Source: Basidiobolus meristosporus CBS 931.73 (lineage: Eukaryota; Basidiobolomycota; Basidiobolomycetes; Basidiobolales; Basidiobolaceae). Taken from it: a DNA stretch of 64,000 nucleotides. Made by a program: the position numbers and the translations under genes. Location of the stretch: contig MCFE01000252.1 in assembly GCA_002104905.1 (NCBI GenBank), positions 1 through 64,000 on the forward strand, written 5' to 3'. Below are positions 1 to 10,555 of the stretch, piece after piece. How positions within the stretch are numbered: position 1 is the first letter of the stretch; each line of letters begins with the position of its first letter. Under the pieces are notes generated by a model. It was not told the DNA's origin, did not search any database, and was given only the letters and a program-made list of their open reading frames with translations.

Positions 1-1353
1 AACAAAAGGACTTGACTGTACTGAGACATTTGCACCGGTAGCCAAGTTTATTCCCTCAGATTAATATTGGCTATTGCAGCCAAATATAAGTTTTTTATTC
101 ATAAAATGGATGTAAAACTACATTTTTGAATGGAGAACTTTATGAGGACATGTATATGAACCAGCCTGATGGGCTTATTGACCAGGATTACCCCTATTTG
201 GTCTGCAAGCTTAAAAAGTCACTATATGGTCTCAAACAATCACTAAGAGCCTGGAACTGCAAGATAGATTCTTATTTGGAATCTTTGAGTTTCAAAAGGA
301 GTAATGCTGACTATAGTGTATACTACAAGCCAGATAGAGCAAGTCCAGCTCTATTAGCTCTATATGTGGATGATCTTATTATAGCCACCAATAACCTAGA
401 AACACAGAAAGAGACTAAATCCAGCCTATTTAAGGAGTTCAAGATGTCTAATCTAGGAGAGCTCAATTACTACTTAGGGATTAAGCTCTCATAGACAGAA
501 GTGCACAAACTATTACCCTAAGCCTACTCAGGTATATTCAAGATATACTAAAGAAGTACCAAATGGAAGACTGTAAACCGGCAGCTACCCCAATGGAGAC
601 AAACCTTAACTTGGTCAAAACACCACCAAATCAAGAGAGCTTGGTGCCATTTGAAAGCCCTTACTTTCCTTATCAATCTATGATTGGCAGTCTGATGTAT
701 ACTATGCTTGGAACATGTCCAGATATCTCATATTCAGTGGGAGCTGTCAGCTAGCATAATCAGAATTATGGATCTGATCATATTGCAGCAGTTAAGCAGA
801 TTTTTAGATACCAAAAAGGAACTGCTGATATCTGCTCAAGATACTCTTATAAGAATTCAGAATGGGATCTTGTGGGATACTCCAATGCTGATTGGGGACA
901 AAGCTTGGAAGACAGAAGATCCACTACAGGATACACCTTTCTTTACTGTAAAGGAGCACCTTCATGGAATTTAAGAAAGCAACCAACTGTAGCACTTTCT
1001 ACTACAGAGGCAGAGTATAAGGCAGCCTGTGAAGCTACAAAAGAAGCAATGTGGCTAAGAAAGCTTTTTACAGATTTGGGCCTATGTCGAAAAATGCTTA
1101 TTACTTTATCTCAATATAGTCAAGGAAGTGTACAATTAGGTAGAAATCCATCTTTTCATACTAGCACCAAGCACATAGATATTAGACATCATTTCATATG
1201 TGAAGCTATAGAGAATAGCTTAGTTAGCTTTGTTTTCTGTCCTACAGCTGAAATGATTGCAGATATATTTACCAAACCATTAGCTAGAGACAAGTTTGAA
1301 TATCTTATGTCAAAGTTAGGACCAGTCAGTATGAGCATTTAGCTGAGTGGGAG
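1..1353 (+). pseudogene. Ty1/copia pol relic: reverse transcriptase and RNase H
   Basis: This is the 3' half of a copia polyprotein, cut off by the window start. The first codons read as the copia RT block ETFAPVAKF. An open stretch at 126-494 carries the intact RT catalytic box LYVDDLIIA near base 360 and the block YYLGIKLS. Base 563 onward carries the connection domain (YQMEDCKPAATPM). Bases 872-1,342 are copia RNase H: ADWG, the TTEAEY box, KHIDIRHHF and DIFTKPL. Frameshifts and stops near 494-500, 754 and 860 split the reading frame, so it cannot make a full polyprotein. The 3' LTR follows 11 bases after the stop. The closest relative in the window is at 54,440-55,990. The family assignment is secure; function is lost. 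Confidence 0.9.
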
Positions 1354-1703
1354 TGTTGTAAAAATTTGTAATTCCACCTAAGTATTCACCTAGCTTAGTC
1401 ACTTAGATCATTACCTTCAAATCCTGGAGAATACTGACCAAGCTCCTTGTTGGGATGTACTTTGAGTATTTTCACCAAAATAACAGGTGCCCAGAACATG
1501 AAAATTCTCTAAGTTGTCCAAACAGCCCCAAACTTTGCACACATGCTCTTGGGACCTTCCTTAACCTATTCTACGTGCTTATAATGCTAAAACCATGTAA
1601 ATGTATATATACTACTTTTACATACAATAAATCATTAAGTGAAAATCACATAATCTACTTGTTCCCCCAAACCACTTCCAATATCTCCAAGACTCTTACA
1701 ACA
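1354..1703 (+). repeat. Copia LTR, type a (3' LTR of the copy at 1-1,353)
   Basis: This 350-bp block starts TGTTGTAAAAATTTG and ends CTCTTACAACA. It follows the RNase H stop directly, as a 3' LTR should. The same sequence recurs at 52,022-52,369 and, partly, at 56,000-57,147. It contains an AATAAA-type signal in ACATACAATAAATC near 1,625. An inverted partial copy begins at the very next base. Confidence 0.88.
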
Positions 1704-1902
1704 CCAAGAACATGTGTGCAAAGCTTGGGGCTGTTTGGTCAACTTTGAGCATTTTCATGTTCTGGGTACCTGGTATTTTGGTGAAAATATTCCAAGTAAA
1801 TCCCAACAAGGAACTTGGTCTGTATTCTTTAGGGTTTGAAGGTAATGATCTAAGTAACTAAGTTAGGTGAATATTTAGGTGGAATTACAAATTTTTACAA
1901 CA
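1704..1902 (-). repeat. Truncated inverted copia LTR, type a
   Basis: Read on the minus strand, this is the first about 200 bp of the type a LTR, from TGTTGTAAAAATTTG to the block ending near CACATGTTCTTGG. It abuts the end of the upstream LTR without a spacer, giving a tail-to-inside inverted junction. It also truncates the gene fragment to its right. Confidence 0.82.
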
Positions 1903-3140
1903 ATACCATCCTTGTTCACATACTGTGCCTTAACTCTCCTCGGTCCCAACTCTACAGGATGATCAAGATTTTGCAATAAAAAAGCATCCTTGCCTAGACC
2001 CATTGTTGGTGTTCACATTTAAGATATCTTTATATCTATTAGCAATGAATATAACTTGTCATTTGTAAACATTGTTTTTCCTTTTAACAATATTACTGGC
2101 TCATAAGTGATTTTTGTTTTGTGATACAACTTAGTCTGATTCCTAAATATTAGTATACCATATTAAACTTCTGTTTCCAGAGATACTTACCATCCTTGGG
2201 TACATGAATGTTATATCCTTTGTTTTTTGTAACATCCTCTAAAATAATATCTATACCAAACATTTCCTCATAATACCTATAATAGTACTTACCATCCAAA
2301 TGCTTTTTGGAATTATTAAACATCCCCACTACCATATTGAAAGGAATGTTACATGTTTCCGGTTTTGCTACCTCTAACCCTTCTGTATCTAAACTCATTC
2401 TTATAACATCTATCTGTTTGTTGAAATTCTTAAACAAAGTTGGATTTAAAGCATACAACATAACTTCCAAAAAAGACAATGCACCGTGTTTGACTCCAAC
2501 TCTAAAATAAGTATTCTTGATACGCAAGTTTCCAATTAATACACCTGGCAAAGGTCCCATTTTTTCTTCCTCCAAAGGTCTTAACAACCCAGTTGTTTTT
2601 GGTTTGTTCTCCCCTTTTGCTTTTTTTCATTGTTTTGCCCAAAATAATATTTATAAGTTTTGCTACCAGGAAAATTCAGATGATCTGTTGCATAACAAGT
2701 TACCAAGTGCAAAAATATATCTCTATTAGATAACCTGTTTTTCTTCAAATCAACAAAAAATTTCTCAGGTGAAGTATAATATCTAGAATAAGTTGTAGGA
2801 GGATAAGGATAGCATATAACTTGCCCACCCATGATTATTAGCTTTCTAGCTTTGCCTTCAGATACCATTATAAGTAATATTGGACACTCACAAGAATAAT
2901 TATTTATAAATAGTTCTGGCAACTCTTGTTGAAGAACTGTTACATTATTAACTCTTGTTGAAGTTTTGGGAGAGAAAACTTTAACATCATTGGGAACATC
3001 ATCAAACTTATTTGCAGTTGGTATTCTGCAATCATTGTAGAAAGACTTGGTTTTGTAATACTTTTGTTTGTGTACAGCTAAGGTATAAGATAAAAAAACA
3101 GAAACTATAAAAATATTGGAAATGGATTGGGATCCTCAAC
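1903..3140 (-). pseudogene. Broken gene fragment, possibly from a nucleocytoplasmic large DNA virus
   Basis: A minus-strand coding stretch can be followed for about 1.2 kb through three reading-frame segments: about 3,140-2,581, 2,587-2,150, and 2,150 to the LTR edge at 1,903. The frame changes near 2,600 and 2,150 keep the protein-like sequence continuous, so it appears to be one gene with two frameshifts, truncated at its C-terminal side by the inverted copia LTR. It contains none of the reverse transcriptase, integrase or transposase blocks seen elsewhere. From memory, the segment around 2,450-2,587 (short motifs GPLPGVL, FRVGVKHG, SFLEV) and the part after 2,150 resemble a large protein of unknown function conserved among giant DNA viruses. 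That is recall, not a search. It could instead be an unrecognised fungal gene or DNA-transposon gene. Confidence 0.4.
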
Positions 3141-3360
3141 ATTGATTAAATGAGAATCTTTAACATATCAAACAATCCCTTGGATATACTCTTTGCTTTT
3201 AATTGGATCTTATTTACTGGACCTAATAGCAATAGGCATACCACAAACATATTACATGGTGCTGTTTGTTTCTGGAATAGCAGTATGATAACTTAGTTTT
3301 GCATTTGATATAGTAATATCTATAGATATATTTTTGTCCCAGGGTCTGTATTCACAAGTT
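3141..3360. other. AT-rich stretch without recognisable gene
   Basis: No open frame of interest, LTR terminus or transposon motif was seen here. It separates the virus-like fragment from the Tnp2 accessory-gene relic and may be further 5' sequence of either. Confidence 0.4.
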
Positions 3361-4402
3361 CCTCTGGGTCCAGATCTTCAGCTGGCACTGCAAGGTCTAG
3401 CACCTCATCTGCCAGTCTTTACAATAAATCCTTGCAATAGTCAAGTACATTTTCTTAAGGACTGCTCTTGAAGAAGTGCTGCAACCACTTGGTATGCCTA
3501 TTAATGTTCCAAAATTCTGTTGTAGGCATCATGATAGTCTTTTGAGTTCTTAACATAGTTGCTTTGTCTGACAGTGGGATCTCCACCCTGTCTACAATGG
3601 AGGACATGGAGGCAGTGGTAGGCAAATTACTTGTCTCTGCAAGCTCATCTACCTCACTGGAGTGTAGCTCAACAGGTTGCACTTCCAACTCTTTTGAAAG
3701 CACCTGTTTCTGTGTTGGTGATTTTTCTTAGCTATTATGGGATTCAATCTGTTCCAGGCTTACAGCATTATTTAACAAGAACTGCAGCTTTTTTCTCATG
3801 CATCCTGGTCTCTGGCTTGGGTGAACTTTTTTCCCTATACCTTTTCCTTTATCACTTCCAGGTCTTTGACTGCTACTTAATCTGAGTATTTCTTGTATTG
3901 AACTGTATTTTCTCCTTGACATATGCTGCTCTGATGCATCTACTTTGGCCTGCTTATCACTTGCTGGCACTCTGCAGGCAACCTGATGCTTCTTTTCCGC
4001 TTGTTTTGAGCTTTCAGCCCATGCTGTGACAGGCTCTGGAGGCAGCCACTTGTTTTTATCACTGCCAGGTCATTTAATGCTACTTTCACCAAGTGCTTCT
4101 TGAGTAGGACTATGATTGTTCCTTTGTACATGTCATGCTGGTGCATCTGTGTCTACCTGCTTTTCCCTAATTGGCACTCTTCCGGCAACCTCATGTCTCT
4201 TTGATGCTTGTTTGGAGTTTTTGGCCCTGCTTGTAATGGGTTTGTCAGGAAGCTGCAGCTTTTTAGCTATTGCACACTTGTTCTTTGGTCCTTAATAGTT
4301 TTTGCCATTCTTGAGATACTTTCTTAGCATACCAATGCTGGCCCAGAATCTGGTTGCTTGTTGAATCCAGGATAACACTCATGGAGCAGTCAAGCACATT
4401 CC
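3361..4402 (-). pseudogene. Tnp2-element accessory gene relic, 3' part
   Basis: On the minus strand this reads as the same low-complexity, Ser/Lys-rich protein found on the plus strand at 7,600-8,400: the SSQRPGSDKGKG-like repeat near 3,850, then QVALPTLLK-region equivalents, then DRVE.PLSDKATM near 3,560 and EFWNIN at 3,500. It is broken by stops. It lies just outside the terminal motif (CCCTATGAGAAATAATTTGG at 4,401) of the transposase copy, so it may belong to a second, inverted element. I do not know its function; it always accompanies Tnp2 transposase remnants in this window. Confidence 0.55.
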
Positions 4403-6480
4403 CTATGAGAAATAATTTGGTCCCATGGGTAGATCCAATCCAGATCAGCTGTCAGGATCCTGCTTGGAGACCACCATAATACTGGCAGCTTCAATTTAGT
4501 GACCCTCTTGACAATCCTCCTGCTTACTAATGTCTACAAACATGCACACCTGCCACAATTGACATACTTACATCACCTCAACTTTACAGCTTTTTAGTGT
4601 GATACTTACAAAGTTGCTATATACCTTGTACTGCTGGTAACATATACACCTTGCAAACATATGCTTAGTTGTTGCCACTTCTGCCATGAATACTTCCTGA
4701 GTATCTGCAAATAACTTCTTAGTACTTAGCCAATGTATTCCTTCTCCCTGCTGGATTCCACACCCCTTATAGGTGTTCTTGGGCTCTTGTTTGTGTGAAT
4801 TTCATACTGAATGATATAGAAGTTGGCTTGTGACCATGAGTAATCCAGCATACCTTGGTAGAGTTTTCCTGATCCAAATTAGTTGCTGGTTGCACCCAAC
4901 TCAACTTTACATTACTTCACCAATTATCCACACATTGGGGCTGCTTGGCTTCTTAATGCCATAGGCATAAGTGTCTCCATGTGCACATCTGTTGGTGTTT
5001 GGGTATTGATAATGTGTGTGAGTTATGGAGTAAATCCCACAGATTACGCACATTTGACAGCAATACCATCCATTGGGCCCAGAAAAACTTGCTGTTTTGC
5101 TGATGGCTGGGGTATCTCCAATGCAGATAATAATATGTGCTTTATATGACAGCCATTTACTGTTATCCTGCTGGAAAGCATACCAAATTCATGTAGCAAT
5201 GGATACAGGTAGCTATCCAGGTTGGACTGTGATTTGGGCCCAGATAGCTGTGAGACTACCATCAGATTATTGCACTGATACTGTAAGATGGGCAGCAGAT
5301 TCAAATGATGAGAATCAGTGGCCAGCAGGATTTGCTCCAATAGTACTTGTTAAATGTGAATCCATCAAGTGCTGAGACAAAGGCATAGTCATACATACCT
5401 TCAGAGTAGCACTTGCTTCTTAGCTGGTTGTAATGTTTGCCATCTAAGAAATTGGATATGTTTGCGCTTGATTGATGCTGGGTGTGGTACTTTATAGCTT
5501 TGAAATATTTGTTGGACTGCATCAGCCTCTTTAGACAGGGTATTAGTGGAATATATCCAGAGTGTTAACAATGTTTTCCCTCAATGGTGGTGGGTTCCTG
5601 ACAATTTGGACATGTTGAAATGGTAGCATTTTTGGACATGAATGCCACACAATTATTAACACATGCTGGAATCAGGGCAGTCTCTGGGGCATACGCTACC
5701 AGCTACATGATAGTTGTCCACTTGTACAATGTACATTGTATGTTGCATCCTGGAATGATTTTGGCAAGAAGTAGTAATAAATCCTCAAAGCCCTTACTAC
5801 TGATATCAGTGGAAATGGGCCACTTCTCTAGCCACAACATTACATCATTTACCAGTAGATGAATTACTGGGCTAACTTGACTCCATAAAGTATTGTTGGC
5901 ATTTGTTTCAACGGGTGTTATCTCATTGCATATTGGGACTTGACTATACTCATGCATGGCACAGTTGTTAGGGGAGATAGGCTCACAATCCGCCAGTGAA
6001 CCTTCTTTGTTAGAGCTATCACTCTGCATGCCATATTCAGAAGGCTGAGGTGAGCTTAAAGGTGTAACAAATTCACCTGACTCAGTTTGTGTAAGGTGAC
6101 AAAGGCAGCCAGGTGCCAATATAGAAGTATCAACTGGCCAGCAAGATAATGTTGGTACAGTAATGACTGATGAATGGTCAAATATGACTTATGTGGCAAA
6201 ACACTGGCCATGATTCTTGTAACACCTCCTTTGCTGTCTGCGTGCTTCATGGCTGAGAGGCTTGCCACAATAGCCACATGGTCTTTTTCCTCTTCTCTTA
6301 CAGCATTGAATCAAAGTAGTCTTATCCATGGGGCAAGCAGTTTGACCTTCAACAACATAACACTATTATATCACCTTTTGGTCAATACTCATGTGAATTT
6401 AAGACAGTCTTGTATTTGAGGCAATTCACCTACATGAATATATGATTTGATGGTGACCTGCCATAGTAAGCATTATATAT
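4403..6480 (-). mobile_element. Tnp2/CACTA-like DNA transposon copy A: transposase relic with internal deletion
   Basis: The minus strand carries a degraded transposase of the Tnp2 (Transposase_21) family. The N-terminal part lies at 6,277-5,703 (acidic leader, then VNDVMLWLEKW). The conserved core lies at 5,640-5,044, with a Cys-Pro-Asn-Cys knuckle, IPLIPCLKRLMQS, FLDGKHY, a DYAFVSALDGF-like block, CWPLILI and GPKSQSNLDSYLYPLL. These match in order the layout of fungal Tnp2 transposases: ...DvfDG, lsLDG, P-ii-N-NlPP, PGPk, L-PLv-EL. Compared with copy C, about 1.3 kb is missing at 4,985, where the sequence equivalent to 40,630 is joined to that equivalent to 41,930. Stops and frameshifts make it non-coding. 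The left terminus begins near CTATGAGAAATAATTTGG. Confidence 0.8.
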
Positions 6481-8439
6481 AGAGTTGTGGCACCACATAC
6501 ACATGCAAATGTAACACTATTTCCCCTTTGGCTTGACTCACTTCCATCTATATGCTGCCAAAAAATAAAGCAAAGTTGTCTGGTTCCGAACCAAACCCCA
6601 CCACTGATGGCAGCAAAAGAACAATTGAACAACAGCTTGCCTTGATATTCAGTGCAACAAGCGGGACTACATCCAAAAAGACCATTTTGACAGAGTGCCC
6701 ACCAAAGGCAATAATGCAGACTCCTCTGGCTCTCAGTCAAGTAGGCAATTGAGAACATATTTAGAGCCACAAGCTCACTGGTATGCTTAAGCAGATGAGA
6801 ATGTAGCAAGTGTAGTATCCTCAGTTGAAGACCAGCAAGTAGCCATCATAACATCACCACTACACATATTAGTAAGTATGTTGTCAGCTCATACCAAAGC
6901 ATTAATGAGCAATTAGGTGTAGTGGCTTATAGCATAGATGCAATGGCTCAGAGAAGTCAGGAAATAGTCCAGAAACAGTGGATAATAGATTTAGAGCAAT
7001 CAATATCCCAGGTAGAGAAAGCAATATCTTTGCTGCAAAGAAAGAACTCAAGTATCCCTATGTCACAGCCAAGAATTGAGCCACTTCCCAATGAAACAGC
7101 AGAGGAATACCCCAAAGTCTTTGAAGTGCAACAACAATGCCCAAAGATAAAGCCCACAGAAAAACCTATCACAGCATAGGAGGGAGACAATGTGGTGTTT
7201 ATGCCAAAGCCTAAAAATCAAAAGACATTGAAGATCTTTAAAGTCATTGAGTGCTATAATGAAGAGTGGGCTGATATTCAAGAGGCTGTTAGAAGTCTAG
7301 CATGCCATCACCTTAAGGCTAGCATACCATGGGACCATCAGGAACTCAAGGCCAAGCAAAATGCACTTGACTTGTTCCATGAGCATTATCCTGGATTGGA
7401 ACAGGCAACAGATTTTGGGCCAGCATTGGTATACTAAGAAAGTATCTTAAGTACAGCAGAAGCTATCAAAGGCAGAAGTACAAGGGTGCCATATCTAAAA
7501 ACCAGCAGCTTCCTCAAGAGACTGTTGCAAGCAGGGCCAAAAGCTTGAGACAAGCATCAAAGAGATGTCAAGTAGCTGGAAGAGTGCCAATCAGGGGCAA
7601 GCAGGCAGAAATGGATGCAACAGCACAACAGTTATCAAGGAAAAAGCTTAGTACCACTCAAGAAGCACTCAAAGTAGCAGTGAGGACCTGGCAGTGATAA
7701 AAACCAGTGGCTTTTACATGAGCCTGTCACAACCATAGCTGAGAGCTCAAAACAAGCAGAAAAGAAATGTTGTGTTGCCAGATGACTGCCAGCAAGGGAC
7801 AAGAAGGCCAAGACAGATGTGTTAGAGCAGAATTTATCAAGCACAAATTGTAGTTCATTACAAGAAGCACTCAGAAAAGGTAGCAGTGAAAGACCTGGCA
7901 GTGATAAAGGAAAAGGTACAAGGCAAAGTGTCTACCCAAGCCTGAGACAGGGAAGCATGCAAAAAAACTGCAGTTCTTGCCAATTAATGCTGCAGGCCTG
8001 GAACAGACTGAATCCCATCAAAACTAAGAAGATTTACCAACAAGAAAACAGATGCTTTCACAAGAGTTGGAGGTGCAGCCAGTTGAGCTACAATCCAGCA
8101 AGGTAGATGGGTTTACAGAAAAAGACAATTTGTCTACCATAGCCTCCACATTCTCCATTGTTGACAGAGTGGAGTGCCCACTGACAGACAAGGCTACAAC
8201 ATCAAGTACTCAAGAGACTATTATGATGCCTTCAGTGGAGTTTTGAAACATTAACAGGCACACCTACAGGTTGCAGCATCACTTCACAAGCAGTGCTCAA
8301 GAAAATGCACTTGAATATTGCAAGGATTTACTGTAAAGACTGGCAGATGAGATGCTAGACCTTGCAGTGCTTGCTGAAGACCAGGATGTGTGGGAACCAG
8401 TGAATGCACAGTAGCATAAAGCTGTAGGGTTCCCACCAA
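6481..8439 (+). pseudogene. Tnp2-element divergent accessory gene, copy A
   Basis: Facing away from the transposase, this plus-strand gene relic starts with a Lys/Ser-rich N-terminus (MLPKNKAKLSGSEP at 6,552). It continues through a predicted helical segment at 6,922-7,179 (EQSISQVEKAISLLQRKNS), a block at 7,192-7,437 (EWADIQEAVRSLACHHLKAS and LDLFHEHYPGLEQ) and a Ser-rich, repeat-bearing tail (SSERPGSDKGKG near 7,880). Several stops interrupt it. A homologous, less broken version lies at 43,489-44,729. I recognise no domain. Constant pairing with the transposase suggests a second transposition protein, possibly DNA-binding, but that is inference. Confidence 0.6.
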
Positions 8440-8779
8440 AGTTGTGGAACCCAAGTGTTACAGCAGAAATACTTATTGAGTGGTGGATTTTAATGGAGTT
8501 ACTTGTTGAGTATAGGGTTAGGCTTAATATTAGTGTATGGTATAGGGATTGTATAGGTCAATACATTTGGCAATTGAGGTTCAACTGAACTTTCAACGGA
8601 AATAAATCAATTTGTACCTATAAAAGTAGGAGAAATGGTTGAGTCAGGAAGTAAGGGGCGTGAAAAAGAGGCAATAGTCAATCAATGTGCACAAACACAG
8701 GAGGTGATAGAGTATCCGGAATCAGAAAGTGAGTAAATTGGCAGGGTACCAATCAAAAGCCACTTATATATTGTTGAGA
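8440..8779 (+). repeat. Unclassified dispersed repeat, inverted partner at 33,690-34,030
   Basis: The segment starting GTGTTACAGCAGAAATAC contains a short promoter-like run (TACCTATAAAAGTAGG near 8,617) and an ATG-initiated Glu/Ser-rich peptide start at 8,636 (MVESGSKGREKEA). The reverse complement of the same block occurs at about 33,690-34,030. It looks like the 5' end of a transposon gene, family unknown. Confidence 0.5.
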
Positions 8780-9155
8780 TGAAATATTTGTACAAGTTTT
8801 TTGTGAAATTTGGGGCTCAATTATTTTTGAACAGTTCTGTGAGCTTGATCTTTGGGCACTGTTGTTGTGCTTCAAAGACTGTACAGTGTTCCTCTGCTGT
8901 TTCATTGGGAAATGGCTCAATTCTTGGCTGTGACATTGTACAACTTGAATTACTTCTTTGCAGCAAAGATACTGCTTTCTTTACATAGGATATTGATTGC
9001 TCTGCACCATTTATCCACTGTTTCTGGACTATTTCCTGATTTCTCCGGTCCATTGCATCTATTCAATCAGCCACTGCACCTAATTGCCTCATCAATGCTT
9101 TGGTATAAGCTGACTGCATTTTTGCTAGTTCAAGTGGTGGTGATGTTATGATGGC
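8780..9155 (-). pseudogene. Tnp2-element accessory gene, copy B (partial)
   Basis: Minus-strand codons at 9,053-8,817 match the helical segment of the accessory gene of copies A and C (EIVQKQWI, EQSIS.VKKAVSLLQRSNSS, SQPRIEPFPNETAEEH). It is truncated at both ends and lies divergent to the plus-strand transposase copy B that follows. Confidence 0.65.
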
Positions 9156-10555
9156 CACTAGGTTGGCTACAAGATAAGAAAAAGATCATGTGGCTGATGT
9201 AACAAGCCTCCCATGCATCAAACATGCAGACCACATAAGAGGTACTACAAGGATCACTGGCAGTGTTTAGCCACACAAGAGATATATAACCATTCATCAG
9301 TTACTATTACACCCACAATATCTTGCTAGCCCCTTGATACCTCTAAAACAGGGCCTAGCTGTACTTGTCACCCTGTGCAAGCAGAGTCAGGTGAGTTTAT
9401 GATGCCTCTGGGCTCACCTCTACCTTCTAAATATGACAAGCAGAGTGATAGCTCTGAAGCAGAAGGCTCACTGATGAATTTTGAGCCTATATTCTTCAAC
9501 ATCAGTGCCATGCATGGGCTTGGCAAAGTTCCAATGTGCAATGAGACAACACCCATGGAAAAAATGCAAAGGATCCTTTTTAGAGGTAAGTGAGCCCAGT
9601 AATCCATCTGCTGGTGAATGAAGTAATATGGTGGCTAGAGCAATAGCATGTATCCACAAATATCAGTAATGGGAGCTTTAAAATATTACTACTTCTCTGC
9701 GCTAAAATCATTCCAGGTTGCAATTAATCATGTACATGATGCCAGTGGACAACTGTCCTAAAGCTGGCAACATATGACCTAGACACTCTCCTGATACCCA
9801 TATGTGCTAACAGTTGCATGGCATTCACATCAGAAAATGCCACCATTGCAAGGTGTCCAACTTGCCAGGAGTCTGCCACCATAGGAGGAAAGCATTGTTC
9901 ACACTCCAGAGAAATTTCAGTAATACCCCACTTGATGAGGCTGATGCAGTCCAGCACATCCTGTGAAGCTATGAAGTACTGCGCTTGGTATCAGTTAAAT
10001 GCAAGTATTTCTGATATATTTAATGGCAAACATTGCAAATAGCTAAGAATCAAGGGCAACTTTGAAGGTATGTAGGGCCATGCCTTTGCCTTAGCACTTG
10101 ATGGATTCTGATCAAACATATACTCTACCAGCAAATCCTGCTGGCCACTGATTGCGCAGATGAGTTGGGAGATTGAAAGACAAGTTAAGTGGCAGGACTA
10201 CCATATCCCAATCTCACCAAGAATAAAACCTCCATGTCTACCATGGATATGGCAAGTTGCCACATGGAGGTCAGCCAGGAAGAGTTGGAGAATGCTCAGG
10301 GCAAATGTGCTAATGGAGAAACCTAGGCCTTTGCCATTAAGAAGATAAGCAGCCCCAATATATTGGTAATCAGGTAATTAATGCATAGTTGGCAGCAATT
10401 AGCAACTCATTTTTATTAGGACAACTTGACCAAAGTATTCATGGTTACTCTTGGTCACAAGCCAGTTTCTACACCATTCAATACAGAATTCACACAAACA
10501 AGAGCCAGAGTACACCTTGAGGGGGACTAAGATCCAGCAGGGAGAAGGAATATAT
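9156..10555 (+). mobile_element. Tnp2/CACTA-like transposon copy B: transposase relic, first segment
   Basis: Plus-strand transposase remnants parallel those of copies A and C. Bases 9,375-9,593 hold the acidic N-terminal leader (ESGEFMMPLGSPLPS). Bases 9,818-10,100 hold the CPTCQES knuckle, IPHLMRLMQS, DIFNGKHCK and the block FALALDGF. Stops and deletions interrupt the frame. The copy is interrupted at 10,556 by a Harbinger-like element and resumes at 12,777-12,968. It is split again by a gypsy element and ends at 17,754 to about 18,300. It is opposite in orientation to copies A, C, D and E. Confidence 0.75.

Noticed and set aside
4403-6480. Canonical CACTA termini for the Tnp2 elements
   Set aside because: The shared left end reads CTATGAAAAATAATTTGG; no CACTA terminal repeat or clear target duplication was found, so only the transposase family is claimed.
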